Shown: piece by piece, positions 5,412-11,751 of the stretch | Position numbering within the stretch: the stretch's first letter is position 1 | Layout: every line of letters begins with the position of its first letter | DNA from: a bacterium | Lineage (GTDB): Bacteria > CSSED10-310 > JAJRTK01 | Length of the DNA: 11,751 nucleotides | Direction: 5' to 3' | Assembly (NCBI GenBank): GCA_024278345.1 | Contig: JAJRTK010000434.1 | Coordinates: 1 to 11,751, forward strand | Made by a program: the position numbers and the translations under genes | The notes under the pieces: generated by a model | Seen by the model: the letters and a program-made list of their open reading frames with translations, nothing else | Told to the model about the DNA's origin: nothing | The model's database searches: none

Positions 5412-7506
5412 CTTTCTGCTGCGTTCCGCTCTCATCGGGCGCCGTCCGGCGACCGCTGTTCGCCATTCGTGCCCCTCTTGCCATCAACGACCCAAGGTCT
5501 TGGGCGCCCCCGGGAGGCCTCCTGTATCGGGTCACTCTACCGAGAGCCTCCTGGACCGCGTGAAGATCGGCTGGCGATAACCGGATTTCGCCATATCGGG
5601 CGTCGCAAAAGGCATGGGTGACCAGCCTTGCCTCCCCCACGAGAGGAAAACCGGTGCGCTGGAGCTCCGCCAAGAGCTCCAGCGGTGTTTGACTGGGCCT
5701 CAGCCGGTAGCCCCAGCGTGCCAATTCATGGAGGAGTCGTCCATAGAAATGGGAGATCCGTTCCCTGGCCGTGGAAGTCGGTTTTTTCCGGCTCCAGCGC
5801 CAGTTCGGGATGCCCCTGCCAAGGCGCTGGAAGAGGATTCCTGTTCCCAGGGCCAAAAAGGCCAGAAGGAGAGGGTAGAGCCCCGCTCCCAGGGCGGCGA
5901 GCGACCATTTTGCCAAAGTGAAGATAGAGCCCAGAACCTGTTTGTGCTCCTCTGATCGGTAGAAAACCACGTACTGGTACCAGCTATCCACCACCCAGTC
6001 ATAGAGATTGGTATAGAGCGATTTCGGGGCGCCACGGATCTCTTCGCCATAGGGAGTGGCGTCGAAGGTGACCCAACCTTTCTTCTCCAGATAGGCTTCC
6101 ACCCAGGCGTGCCCCTGGCGAGGCGTGATCCTGTATCCTTCACCCCGGCGCGACTCTTCCGTGGGCAGGTAGCCCAACACCACGCGTGCCGGGATCGATT
6201 TCAGCCGGAGCAATGTGGCGAGGGCCGAAGCGAACCTTTCGCAGTGGCCTGTCTGGACCTCGAAGATGAACTCCTCCACGGGATTCAAGCGGGAGAGATC
6301 CGGGGCACCCAGCTCGTAGGTGAAGTTCCTGTAGAGCCGTTCTTCCAGCTTTTTCGCCACGGTTTCGGGATCGGTGGCATTCCCCGTCCCCCGGTCGATC
6401 CAGTCCAGCAGTCTCTTGGAGCGCCAGGGCAGATCGATGAGGCGCCGCCGTTCCGCACGGGTCAGGGGCTCCGGGTTGGGAGTTGAGTTCACCCAGTAAC
6501 GGTATTCCGGGCGTTCCGGGTTCAGAACCGCGGCGATTTTGTAGCTTCCTTGCCGAAGCAGCTTGACTCGTTCAAAATAATCGCCCTGGATCGCGGCCGC
6601 CAGCCCATCGATGGGAACCTGTAGCCTCACGGCATCCAGATCGAGGATTCGAACTGTACGTAGCTTCATGCCGGCGGGAGGCTCGGTGGGCATCCACCGT
6701 TTGCGCTCCAAGCCTTCCACCGAAGGTCTCCAGGTGTCGCCGTTGAACTGATCGAGACGGTGGGTGGCGAGATAGCCGATCTCTTCGCCTTCTATCTCGA
6801 ACAGGGGCCGGTTTCCGGAACGCTGGCCCCCTCTGGCGGCGTCCAACATGGGCGAAACGAGGCCCATGGAGAGCCCGCCTCCCCTGAATTCGGCCCGGGG
6901 GCAGAGAACGAAGAAAAGCAGCGTGAAAGCAACGGCGAACAGCCAGGGCATCAGGCCCAGCGGCGCGTTTTCCTCCGCCCGGTCCCAGTCCCAAGTGGTG
7001 GCGGCCTCTTTCGGAGCCTGCCCTCTCCTTTTCTCCCGGTTGTCCCCGGTTTTCGGGCGCTCCCTTGTGGCCGTCTCATACCGCATCGCTTCGAGCTCGA
7101 AGAAGGCTCGGGGAAGGAGCGCTACCGCTCCAGCGAACAAAAGGCCGAACTTGTAGTCGAAGATTGCCAGGCTTCCAATGGCCACGTGGGTCATGGCAAT
7201 GAGAAGAGAGAAGAGCGCCTCCCGCTGCTCGTTGGGCCGGAGCAACCGCAAGAACTGGAGGGCCAGGAGCGGGTACCCCAAGGCGACAAAAACAGGGATT
7301 TCCGTCTTTTTGGCCACGATATAGGAAGCGGGCAAGAGAAAGAGGAGCAAGAGAGCCTCGAATTCCTGGCCGATGACGCGTCGATCACGTCTCAGCCGGT
7401 CGCCCAGCAACCAAATACCGACGAAGAAGGCCAGGAGAAGAAGGTTGGCGCTGGCAAGCCCCTGGCTGACGAAACCCAGCAGGATGAGTCTTCGCGTGGC
7501 AATCAT
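5389..7506 (-). CDS. TgpA-like membrane transglutaminase (DUF3488-transglutaminase-DUF4129 type)
   Basis: 705 residues. The N-terminal part has about six membrane spans (8-35, 51-64, 70-89, 97-116, 120-136, 185-203), as in DUF3488 proteins. A transglutaminase core facing outside follows at about 380-490, with a complete Cys-His-Asp triad: Cys422 in QTGHCERFASALATLLR, His466 in RQGHAWVEAYL and Asp482 in WVTFDATP. One further span lies at 525-559, then a cytoplasmic DUF4129-like tail (585-660). Such proteins cross-link or hydrolyse proteins or peptides in the periplasm; the substrate is unknown. ATG 7506 overlaps the DUF58 stop as ATGA, implying translational coupling, and membrane spans begin there. 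The frame is open upstream to 8544 but only as a shadow of the DUF58 gene. The last residues (KENSSRRK) are encoded by the tandem-duplicated junction, so the native C-terminus may have differed slightly. Confidence 0.92.
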   Translation of the reverse strand: MIATRRLILLGFVSQGLASANLLLLAFFVGIWLLGDRLRRDRRVIGQEFEALLLLFLLPASYIVAKKTEIPVFVALGYPLLALQFLRLLRPNEQREALFSLLIAMTHVAIGSLAIFDYKFGLLFAGAVALLPRAFFELEAMRYETATRERPKTGDNREKRRGQAPKEAATTWDWDRAEENAPLGLMPWLFAVAFTLLFFVLCPRAEFRGGGLSMGLVSPMLDAARGGQRSGNRPLFEIEGEEIGYLATHRLDQFNGDTWRPSVEGLERKRWMPTEPPAGMKLRTVRILDLDAVRLQVPIDGLAAAIQGDYFERVKLLRQGSYKIAAVLNPERPEYRYWVNSTPNPEPLTRAERRRLIDLPWRSKRLLDWIDRGTGNATDPETVAKKLEERLYRNFTYELGAPDLSRLNPVEEFIFEVQTGHCERFASALATLLRLKSIPARVVLGYLPTEESRRGEGYRITPRQGHAWVEAYLEKKGWVTFDATPYGEEIRGAPKSLYTNLYDWVVDSWYQYVVFYRSEEHKQVLGSIFTLAKWSLAALGAGLYPLLLAFLALGTGILFQRLGRGIPNWRWSRKKPTSTARERISHFYGRLLHELARWGYRLRPSQTPLELLAELQRTGFPLVGEARLVTHAFCDARYGEIRLSPADLHAVQEALGRVTRYRRPPGGAQDLGSLMARGARMANSGRRTAPDESGTQQKENSSRRK

Positions 7507-8765
7507 AGCCGGGGTTGTCCCACAGGCGGAGCGCCACCCACGGAATGCGGGCCATAGCGGTGGAGAGTCAAGCCCGGGCTGATGGCCTCCACTCTTGCCG
7601 GGGCCGGAAGATAGATCTCCACGGGGCGCCGGCCAACCCGACCTTCCCGGAAGAACCGGGCCACCTCCGGATCGAGCTTCCAAAGAACAAAGCAAAGGCT
7701 TGATCTTTTGGGCAACAGGCTGACGGCTTCTTCCAACCGCCTGGCAGTCAGGTTCGCTCCGTCGTTCCCGATCCGGGCCAGGGCTTCCAGGAGCTCGTCG
7801 CCGTGGGAGAAGGGAGGAATTGACATGGGAGTCAGCCCAGAGAGATCGATGAAGCTCAGATGGTGCCCCGCATCCAGAGCCGCGAAAGCCAGGGAGGCCA
7901 CGGCCCGGGCCGCCCAGTCCAGGGTTGATTCTTCTTTCCCTGTTTTCACCACTCGTCCCCCGAAGGCTTTCCAGCGGAAGAAGGTTTCCCGGGCCTGGGA
8001 GGAGTGGCCCAGTGCCATGGCCAGAGCGCCCGCCTCTCCCCCGTCTTTCATGGTACGCATCGTCCTTGGATCGAGGAGAATGGAAACCCGGCCCGCCAGC
8101 TCCCGCTGGAACTCCTTCACCTGGAGGCCCTGGCCCTTGGCGCTGGACCGCCAATGGATGAGCCGTGGCGGGTCGCCGGGCTGGATGGGCCGGACCCCCA
8201 CGAACTCGCCGCCGCTCCGGGATTTGTGGGCTCCGGTGAAGGAGCCGCCCAAAAGCGGCTCGAACCCGGCTGCGCGGGGAGGAAGGCAGCCATAAACCCG
8301 TGGAAGCACAACGATCTCTCCGCGAAGGCCCAGTTTCCGGCTGGCCTTGACGAGGCCGAAGGGATAGCTCGATTCCAGGACGAGATCCCGAACCTCGTAA
8401 ACTCCGCGCCTTGGAAGCAGGAGTTCGGGGGTTTTGTGGAGGAGCTGGCCCGGGGCCAGGGGCCCGATCCGAAGAGCGGTACCCCAGGGCGCCTGGACGG
8501 TGGCCAGGCCCGCGCCGCGGAGGGACCGGTTGGCGATGCCCCATTGCCCATCCAGCCGGTCGCCTTCCGTGGCCGTCATCTTCGAAGGCAGCTCGATCTC
8601 CAGCGCTCGGACGCTCCAGCGGGCCGCCACGGCGTTCAGGATAAAACAGCTCAAAAGGAGGCCCACCACCAAGAAAAGGAGCGACGTCTCCGACCGCTGT
8701 GCGCCAAGATAGAAGAGGAGAGTCAGGGCGGCGAAAGCGCCGCCGGTCTTCGTGGGCCGGATCAT
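7503..8765 (-). CDS. DUF58-domain protein
   Basis: 420 residues. Two N-terminal membrane spans (about 9-25 and 29-48) precede a beta-rich region with SSYPFGL (132-138). Then comes the DUF58 hallmark at about 185-219: GGEFVGVRPIQPGDPPRLIH, followed by WRSSAKGQGLQVKEF. The C-terminal part (VSILLDPRTM onward) has the VWA-like fold typical of the family. DUF58 proteins are nearly always encoded next to MoxR ATPases and transglutaminases and are thought to act with them in envelope assembly or chaperoning; the biochemical role is not established. Start ATG 8765 overlaps the moxR stop (ATGA), and its own stop overlaps the next start the same way, so the three genes are almost certainly one translationally coupled unit. 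Confidence 0.93.
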   Translation of the reverse strand: MIRPTKTGGAFAALTLLFYLGAQRSETSLLFLVVGLLLSCFILNAVAARWSVRALEIELPSKMTATEGDRLDGQWGIANRSLRGAGLATVQAPWGTALRIGPLAPGQLLHKTPELLLPRRGVYEVRDLVLESSYPFGLVKASRKLGLRGEIVVLPRVYGCLPPRAAGFEPLLGGSFTGAHKSRSGGEFVGVRPIQPGDPPRLIHWRSSAKGQGLQVKEFQRELAGRVSILLDPRTMRTMKDGGEAGALAMALGHSSQARETFFRWKAFGGRVVKTGKEESTLDWAARAVASLAFAALDAGHHLSFIDLSGLTPMSIPPFSHGDELLEALARIGNDGANLTARRLEEAVSLLPKRSSLCFVLWKLDPEVARFFREGRVGRRPVEIYLPAPARVEAISPGLTLHRYGPHSVGGAPPVGQPRL

Positions 8766-9712
8766 ACGGGAACCTTCACCTGCTCCACGAGCTCTTCCAC
8801 AAGGAAGCCGCCCGAAACCGTGGCGAAACGCGAGCCCTTTTTTTGGATCACGCGGTGCTGGAGGACGATAGGTGCGCTCGATTTCACGTCGTCGGGCAAG
8901 ACATAGTCGCGACCGTCGATGAGAGCTAGCGCTTGGGCGTAACGCATCAGATCGAGGGAACCCCGCGGGCTTGCCCCAAACTCCAGCGCTTCGGCCCCCC
9001 GCGTTGCCCGGACGATCTGGACCACGTAGGAAACCAGATCGTCGGCGATTTTTGTTTCCCGCACCCGCCGCTGGATTTTCCGAAGCTCGACCGTATCGAG
9101 GACGGGTTCCAGGTCAATTAACGGGTCTTCCAGCCGTTGGCGCCGGAGCATCTCTTCTTCTTCGGCAGCCTCCAGATAGCCGATGCTCAGGCGAATCATG
9201 AAGCGGTCCATCTGGGAAAAGGGCAAGGGATAGGTACCTTCCAGCTCGATGGGATTTTGTGTGGCGATGACAAAGAAAGGAGGCTGCAAGATGTGGCGTT
9301 CGCCGTCGATGGTCACCTGCCCCTCCTCCATGGCTTCCAGGAGGCTCGATTGGGTTCTGGGGGTGGCCCGATTGATTTCATCGGCTAGAAGGACATTGGC
9401 GAAGATGGGTCCTTCTTGGAAGAGAAACTCACCCGACTGTTGCTGGTAGACGTTGAGGCCGGTGATATCGGACGGGAGCAGGTCGGCGGTGAACTGGATC
9501 CGCCGGAACTCGCCGGCCACGGACCGTGCGATGGCCTTGGCCAAAAGGGTCTTGCCCACGCCGGGAACATCTTCTAGAAGGACGTGGCCATCCGAGATCA
9601 GAGCGGCCACGCTTTCGAGGATCACCCGGCGCTTACCGACGATGGCCTTCTGGACGTTTCCGATGAGCCCATGGAGCTTCTGGGCAATGGCTTCGTGGTT
9701 CTTCGCCGGCAT
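8762..9712 (-). CDS. MoxR-family AAA+ ATPase
   Basis: 316 residues, the normal length for MoxR proteins. Seen directly: Walker A GVGKT (51-55, within LLEDVPGVGKTLLAKA), Walker B VLLADEIN (Asp111, Glu112), sensor-1 region ATQNP (Asn153), QMDRF (167-171) and the sensor-2 region ASPRG (247-251). MoxR ATPases act as chaperone-like assembly factors, usually with a DUF58 or VWA protein encoded beside them, as here. ATG 9712 (MPAKNHEAIAQKLHG) was chosen because family homology starts there; the frame is open 30 codons further up, but that stretch does not look like MoxR. A GGGAG lies 12 bases upstream, a rather long spacing. It is the first gene of the minus-strand operon, divergent from the tryptophanase gene. 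Confidence 0.93.
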   Translation of the reverse strand: MPAKNHEAIAQKLHGLIGNVQKAIVGKRRVILESVAALISDGHVLLEDVPGVGKTLLAKAIARSVAGEFRRIQFTADLLPSDITGLNVYQQQSGEFLFQEGPIFANVLLADEINRATPRTQSSLLEAMEEGQVTIDGERHILQPPFFVIATQNPIELEGTYPLPFSQMDRFMIRLSIGYLEAAEEEEMLRRQRLEDPLIDLEPVLDTVELRKIQRRVRETKIADDLVSYVVQIVRATRGAEALEFGASPRGSLDLMRYAQALALIDGRDYVLPDDVKSSAPIVLQHRVIQKKGSRFATVSGGFLVEELVEQVKVPV

Positions 9713-10126
9713 GGTATAGAAGTTCTCCCGTAATGGATGTCGGAGGGGGAGATGGCTTTTCAAGGCACGATCCAACGGCAGAGGGTCGGGTCCCATCACC
9801 ACCGTGTCAAACAGATATCCAGGTTTGGCTTGCCGTGTTGGGAATCCGGCACGGGCTAGCTGTAGCCTGCTCCCTCACGACCCGTGACCGGTATCCAGGC
9901 CCGCCGCCCGCAGGCTGGCCTGTGAGTAGCGCCAGCGGAGGCAGGCGATGGGAACGGAAGGTGAGCATAAAAGAAACAAACCCATGGAGCAATTGGGTTC
10001 CCTTTTGGACCAAGGCCCGCTTCGAAAACCCGGTCCTGGTTGCTTCCAGGGAAGATGGTCCTGGTGAAGGGCGATGAGGGAGATGGCGCTCTTGGAGCGA
10101 GAGGCAAAAAAGCGTGCCAGCGGTTC

Positions 10127-10155
10127 TTGAAAAGTTGGCCCCGGAGGAATAGAGT
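10127..10155 (+). promoter_or_regulatory. Candidate sigma70-type promoter for the tryptophanase gene
   Basis: TTGAAA at 10127-10132 (5 of 6 to consensus), 17-base spacer, TAGAGT at 10150-10155 (4 of 6), about 60 bases before the ribosome site. It is the best match I saw by eye in the spacer; chance matches of this quality are common. Confidence 0.25.
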
Positions 10156-10213
10156 CGGGGAGATTTTTCTGGTTTGCCGCCAGAGGGAGCGGCGTGTTTG
10201 GGCCCCTTGCGTT

Positions 10214-10218
10214 GGAGG
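10214..10218 (+). promoter_or_regulatory. Ribosome binding site that sets the tryptophanase start
   Basis: GGAGG lies 7 bases before ATG 10226 but only one base before the in-frame ATG 10220. That spacing excludes the earlier codon and selects MFKTIIEPFR as the N-terminus. Confidence 0.75.
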
Positions 10219-10225
10219 TATGTCC

Positions 10226-11605
10226 ATGTTCAAGACCATTATCGAGCCGTTCCGCATCAAGAGTGTCGAAGCGATCCGCATGACCACCGGGGAAGAGAGG
10301 CGCCGCTTGATCCGGGATGTCGATTTCAACGTCTTTCTCTTGCAGTCTCGGGACGTGATTATCGACCTTCTCACCGACAGCGGAACCGGGGCCATGAGCG
10401 CGGAACAATGGGCCGCCGTCATGCGTGGCGACGAATCCTATGCCGGAAGTCCGTCGTTCTATCGCTTCGAGCGCGCTGTGCAAGATCTCATGGGGTTTCC
10501 TCACGTGATCCCGGTCCACCAGGGCAGAGCGGCGGAGCGGATCCTTTTTTCCGTCATGTGCCGCCCTGGCGATGTCGTGCCCAATAACACCCACTTCGAT
10601 ACGACCCGCGCCAATGTCGAATTTCAGGGGGCCACGGCTCTGGACTTGCCCTGCGCTGAGTCCAGGGAATTCGACTCGGATTTCCCGTTCAAGGGGAACA
10701 TGGATATCGAGGGGTTGCGAAGGGCTTTCGAGACCCACGACCGCGAGAAGATTCCCTTGGTCATGGTCACCGTCACCAACAACTCGGGCGGCGGTCAACC
10801 GGTTTCCCTGGAAAATCTTCGGCAGGTGGCCGAGGTCTGCCGGGAATACGCTCGCCCGCTCTACCTCGATGCCTGCCGCTTCGCCGAAAATGCCTATCTC
10901 ATCAAGCTCAACGAGAAGGGACACGAGGATCGCGGCGTCAAGGAAATCGTGGCCGAAATGTTTGCTCTGGCCGACGGTTGCACCATGTCCGCGAAGAAGG
11001 ACGCCATCGTCAATATCGGGGGCTTCCTGGCCACCCGCGATCCCGACCTCGCACGGCAGGAGAAGGACCTCTTGATCCTCACCGAGGGTTTTCCCACTTA
11101 CGGCGGTTTGGCGGGTCGCGACCTCGAAGCCATGGCCGTGGGGCTCAAGGAAGTCGTGGAGGAAGACTATCTCCGCTACCGCATCATGTCCACCCGGTAC
11201 CTGGGCAGGCACCTCGTGGAGATGGGCGTGCCCATCATCCAGCCTCCCGGGGGGCACGCTATCTACATCGATGCCGCCAGGTTCGCGCCTCAGATCCCAC
11301 CGCTCCGGCTTCCGGGGATTTCGCTGACCGTGGAGCTTTACGTTCTTGGTGGCATTCGGGGCGTGGAAATCGGGACCGCCATGTTCGGCCGGCGCGATCC
11401 CGAAACCGGAGAAGAAATGCCGGCACGCAAGGAGCTGGTCCGGCTGGCGATTCCCAGAAGGACCTACACCCAAAGCCACATCGATTACGTTGTAGAGGTC
11501 GTCGGGGAGCTTTACAAGACCCGCGACACCATGCCTGGCTACCGGATTACGCACCAGGCCAACTTTCTCCGTCACTTCACGGCTCGGTACGCGCAGGTGG
11601 AGTAG
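10226..11605 (+). CDS. tnaA: Tryptophanase (beta-eliminating lyase; tyrosine phenol-lyase relative)
   Basis: PLP-dependent enzyme of the TnaA/tyrosine phenol-lyase family, 459 residues, full length. Tryptophanase converts L-tryptophan to indole, pyruvate and ammonia in the cytoplasm. Visible: EPFRIKSVE start, IDLLTDSGTGAMS (46-58), HQGR (98-101), NNSGGGQPVS (185-194), the PLP site MSAKKDA (254-260; Lys258 as Schiff-base lysine by alignment), EGFPTYGGLAGRD (287-299) and LRHFTAR at the end. The backbone reads closer to tyrosine phenol-lyase, but three positions are of tryptophanase type. Asp125 stands where the phenol-lyase has Thr124, Ile382 where it has Arg381, and His450 where it has Phe448 (His463 in E. 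coli TnaA). I therefore favour tryptophanase; activity on other beta-substituted amino acids is possible. It is a single gene, with no permease visible in the window. Start at 10226 because GGAGG is 7 bases upstream. Confidence 0.88.
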   Translation: MFKTIIEPFRIKSVEAIRMTTGEERRRLIRDVDFNVFLLQSRDVIIDLLTDSGTGAMSAEQWAAVMRGDESYAGSPSFYRFERAVQDLMGFPHVIPVHQGRAAERILFSVMCRPGDVVPNNTHFDTTRANVEFQGATALDLPCAESREFDSDFPFKGNMDIEGLRRAFETHDREKIPLVMVTVTNNSGGGQPVSLENLRQVAEVCREYARPLYLDACRFAENAYLIKLNEKGHEDRGVKEIVAEMFALADGCTMSAKKDAIVNIGGFLATRDPDLARQEKDLLILTEGFPTYGGLAGRDLEAMAVGLKEVVEEDYLRYRIMSTRYLGRHLVEMGVPIIQPPGGHAIYIDAARFAPQIPPLRLPGISLTVELYVLGGIRGVEIGTAMFGRRDPETGEEMPARKELVRLAIPRRTYTQSHIDYVVEVVGELYKTRDTMPGYRITHQANFLRHFTARYAQVE

Positions 11606-11611
11606 ACTGGG

Positions 11612-11751
11612 GGGTATCCACGCAAGGCGGGACAAAGATTGGAAATAAAAGGAAAACGCGCAGCGCACAAAAATGTGGGTCCAGGGAGCGAGCTCCCTGG
11701 TGGGTGCAGGGCGAAGTCCTGCCAGGGGACGGGGGACAGCGTCCCCGGACG
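11612..11751 (+). repeat. Composite palindromic repeat (short repeat + hairpin array), runs off the window
   Basis: It begins 7 bases after the tryptophanase stop with the short repeat (11612-11634: GGGTATCCACGC then AAGGCGGGACA). An A-rich stretch follows, then from 11664 the hairpin array GCGCACAAAAATGTGGG. Hairpins are CCAGGGAGC-GA-GCTCCCTGG, an imperfect GCAGG...CCTGC and GGGGAC-AGC-GTCCCC. It matches the module order of 870-1086. Its position directly behind a gene suggests it could also work as a transcription terminator or mRNA 3' end, but no T run is visible. Confidence 0.75.

Larger units (their letters stand above)
9713..10225. other. Divergent intergenic region, moxR / tryptophanase
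   Basis: 513 bases without a recognisable gene. It must hold promoters for both divergent units. On the minus strand a perfect TTGACA (9810-9805) is present, but no acceptable -10 box follows at 16-18 bases. At 9885-9925 a GGTATCCAGGCCCGCC stretch faintly resembles the short dispersed repeat, but not enough to call. I looked for a TnaC-like Trp-containing leader peptide before the tryptophanase and did not find a convincing one. Confidence 0.6.

Noticed and set aside
7507-8544. 346-codon upstream extension of the transglutaminase frame
   Set aside because: It lies wholly antisense-frame to the well-supported DUF58 gene and is a low-complexity Arg/Pro/Gly shadow; the ATGA overlap gives a natural start at 7506.
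9782-9810. Sigma70 promoter for moxR from a perfect TTGACA on the minus strand
   Set aside because: The hexamer at the right spacing (GACCCT) matches the -10 consensus at only two positions.
10040-10219. TnaC-like leader peptide or N-terminal extension before the tryptophanase
   Set aside because: The in-frame upstream codons contain no hydrophobic Trp...Pro stalling peptide, and the ribosome site clearly serves ATG 10226.
9875-11668. 597-residue open frame on the minus strand opposite the tryptophanase gene
   Set aside because: It mirrors the tnaA codons over its length and matches no family I know; long antisense frames are expected at this GC content.

Overview
The window is GC-rich bacterial DNA. 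A PEP-CTERM/exosortase pair and an ISAs1-type transposon point to a Gram-negative host. Verrucomicrobiota or a similar lineage is my guess; nothing in the window fixes the taxon.

Layout, left to right. Positions 1-279 are the right end of an ISAs1-family insertion sequence. The minus strand from 9712 down to 344 then carries five genes in one direction: a MoxR-type AAA+ ATPase (9712-8762), a DUF58 protein (8765-7503), a TgpA-like membrane transglutaminase (7506-5389), a secreted VIT-domain protein ending in a PEP-CTERM sorting signal (5263-2975), and an exosortase joined in frame to an EpsI-like domain (2200-344). The first three are linked by 4-base ATGA stop/start overlaps. An ATGA also sits at the transglutaminase/VIT junction, but there it lies inside a recent tandem duplication and the better start is about 130 bases further down. 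A 774-base non-coding stretch packed with repeats separates the VIT gene from the exosortase. On the plus strand, divergent from moxR across a 513-base spacer, is a tryptophanase/tyrosine phenol-lyase family gene (10226-11605) with tryptophanase-type specificity residues.

How the genes fit together (inference): MoxR, DUF58 and a TgpA-like transglutaminase form a widespread three-gene module thought to act in the envelope. Here the module is extended by one VIT protein carrying an exosortase signal and by the exosortase plus EpsI-like partner that would process it. The set looks like a self-contained, dedicated-substrate surface-protein system. It resembles the XrtN/VIT systems of Bacteroidetes in concept, but has a PEP-type signal and a VIT protein without a visible metal-binding VWA motif.

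The second theme is repeats. At least four copies of a hairpin-array repeat, four copies of a short GGTATCCACGC-type repeat, a 251-base MITE-like element with about 50-base inverted ends, a 41-base direct repeat and two short tandem duplications lie around the exosortase gene and after the tryptophanase gene. About 510 bases of this repeat DNA lie inside the exosortase/EpsI reading frame without closing it, reminiscent of Rickettsia palindromic elements.
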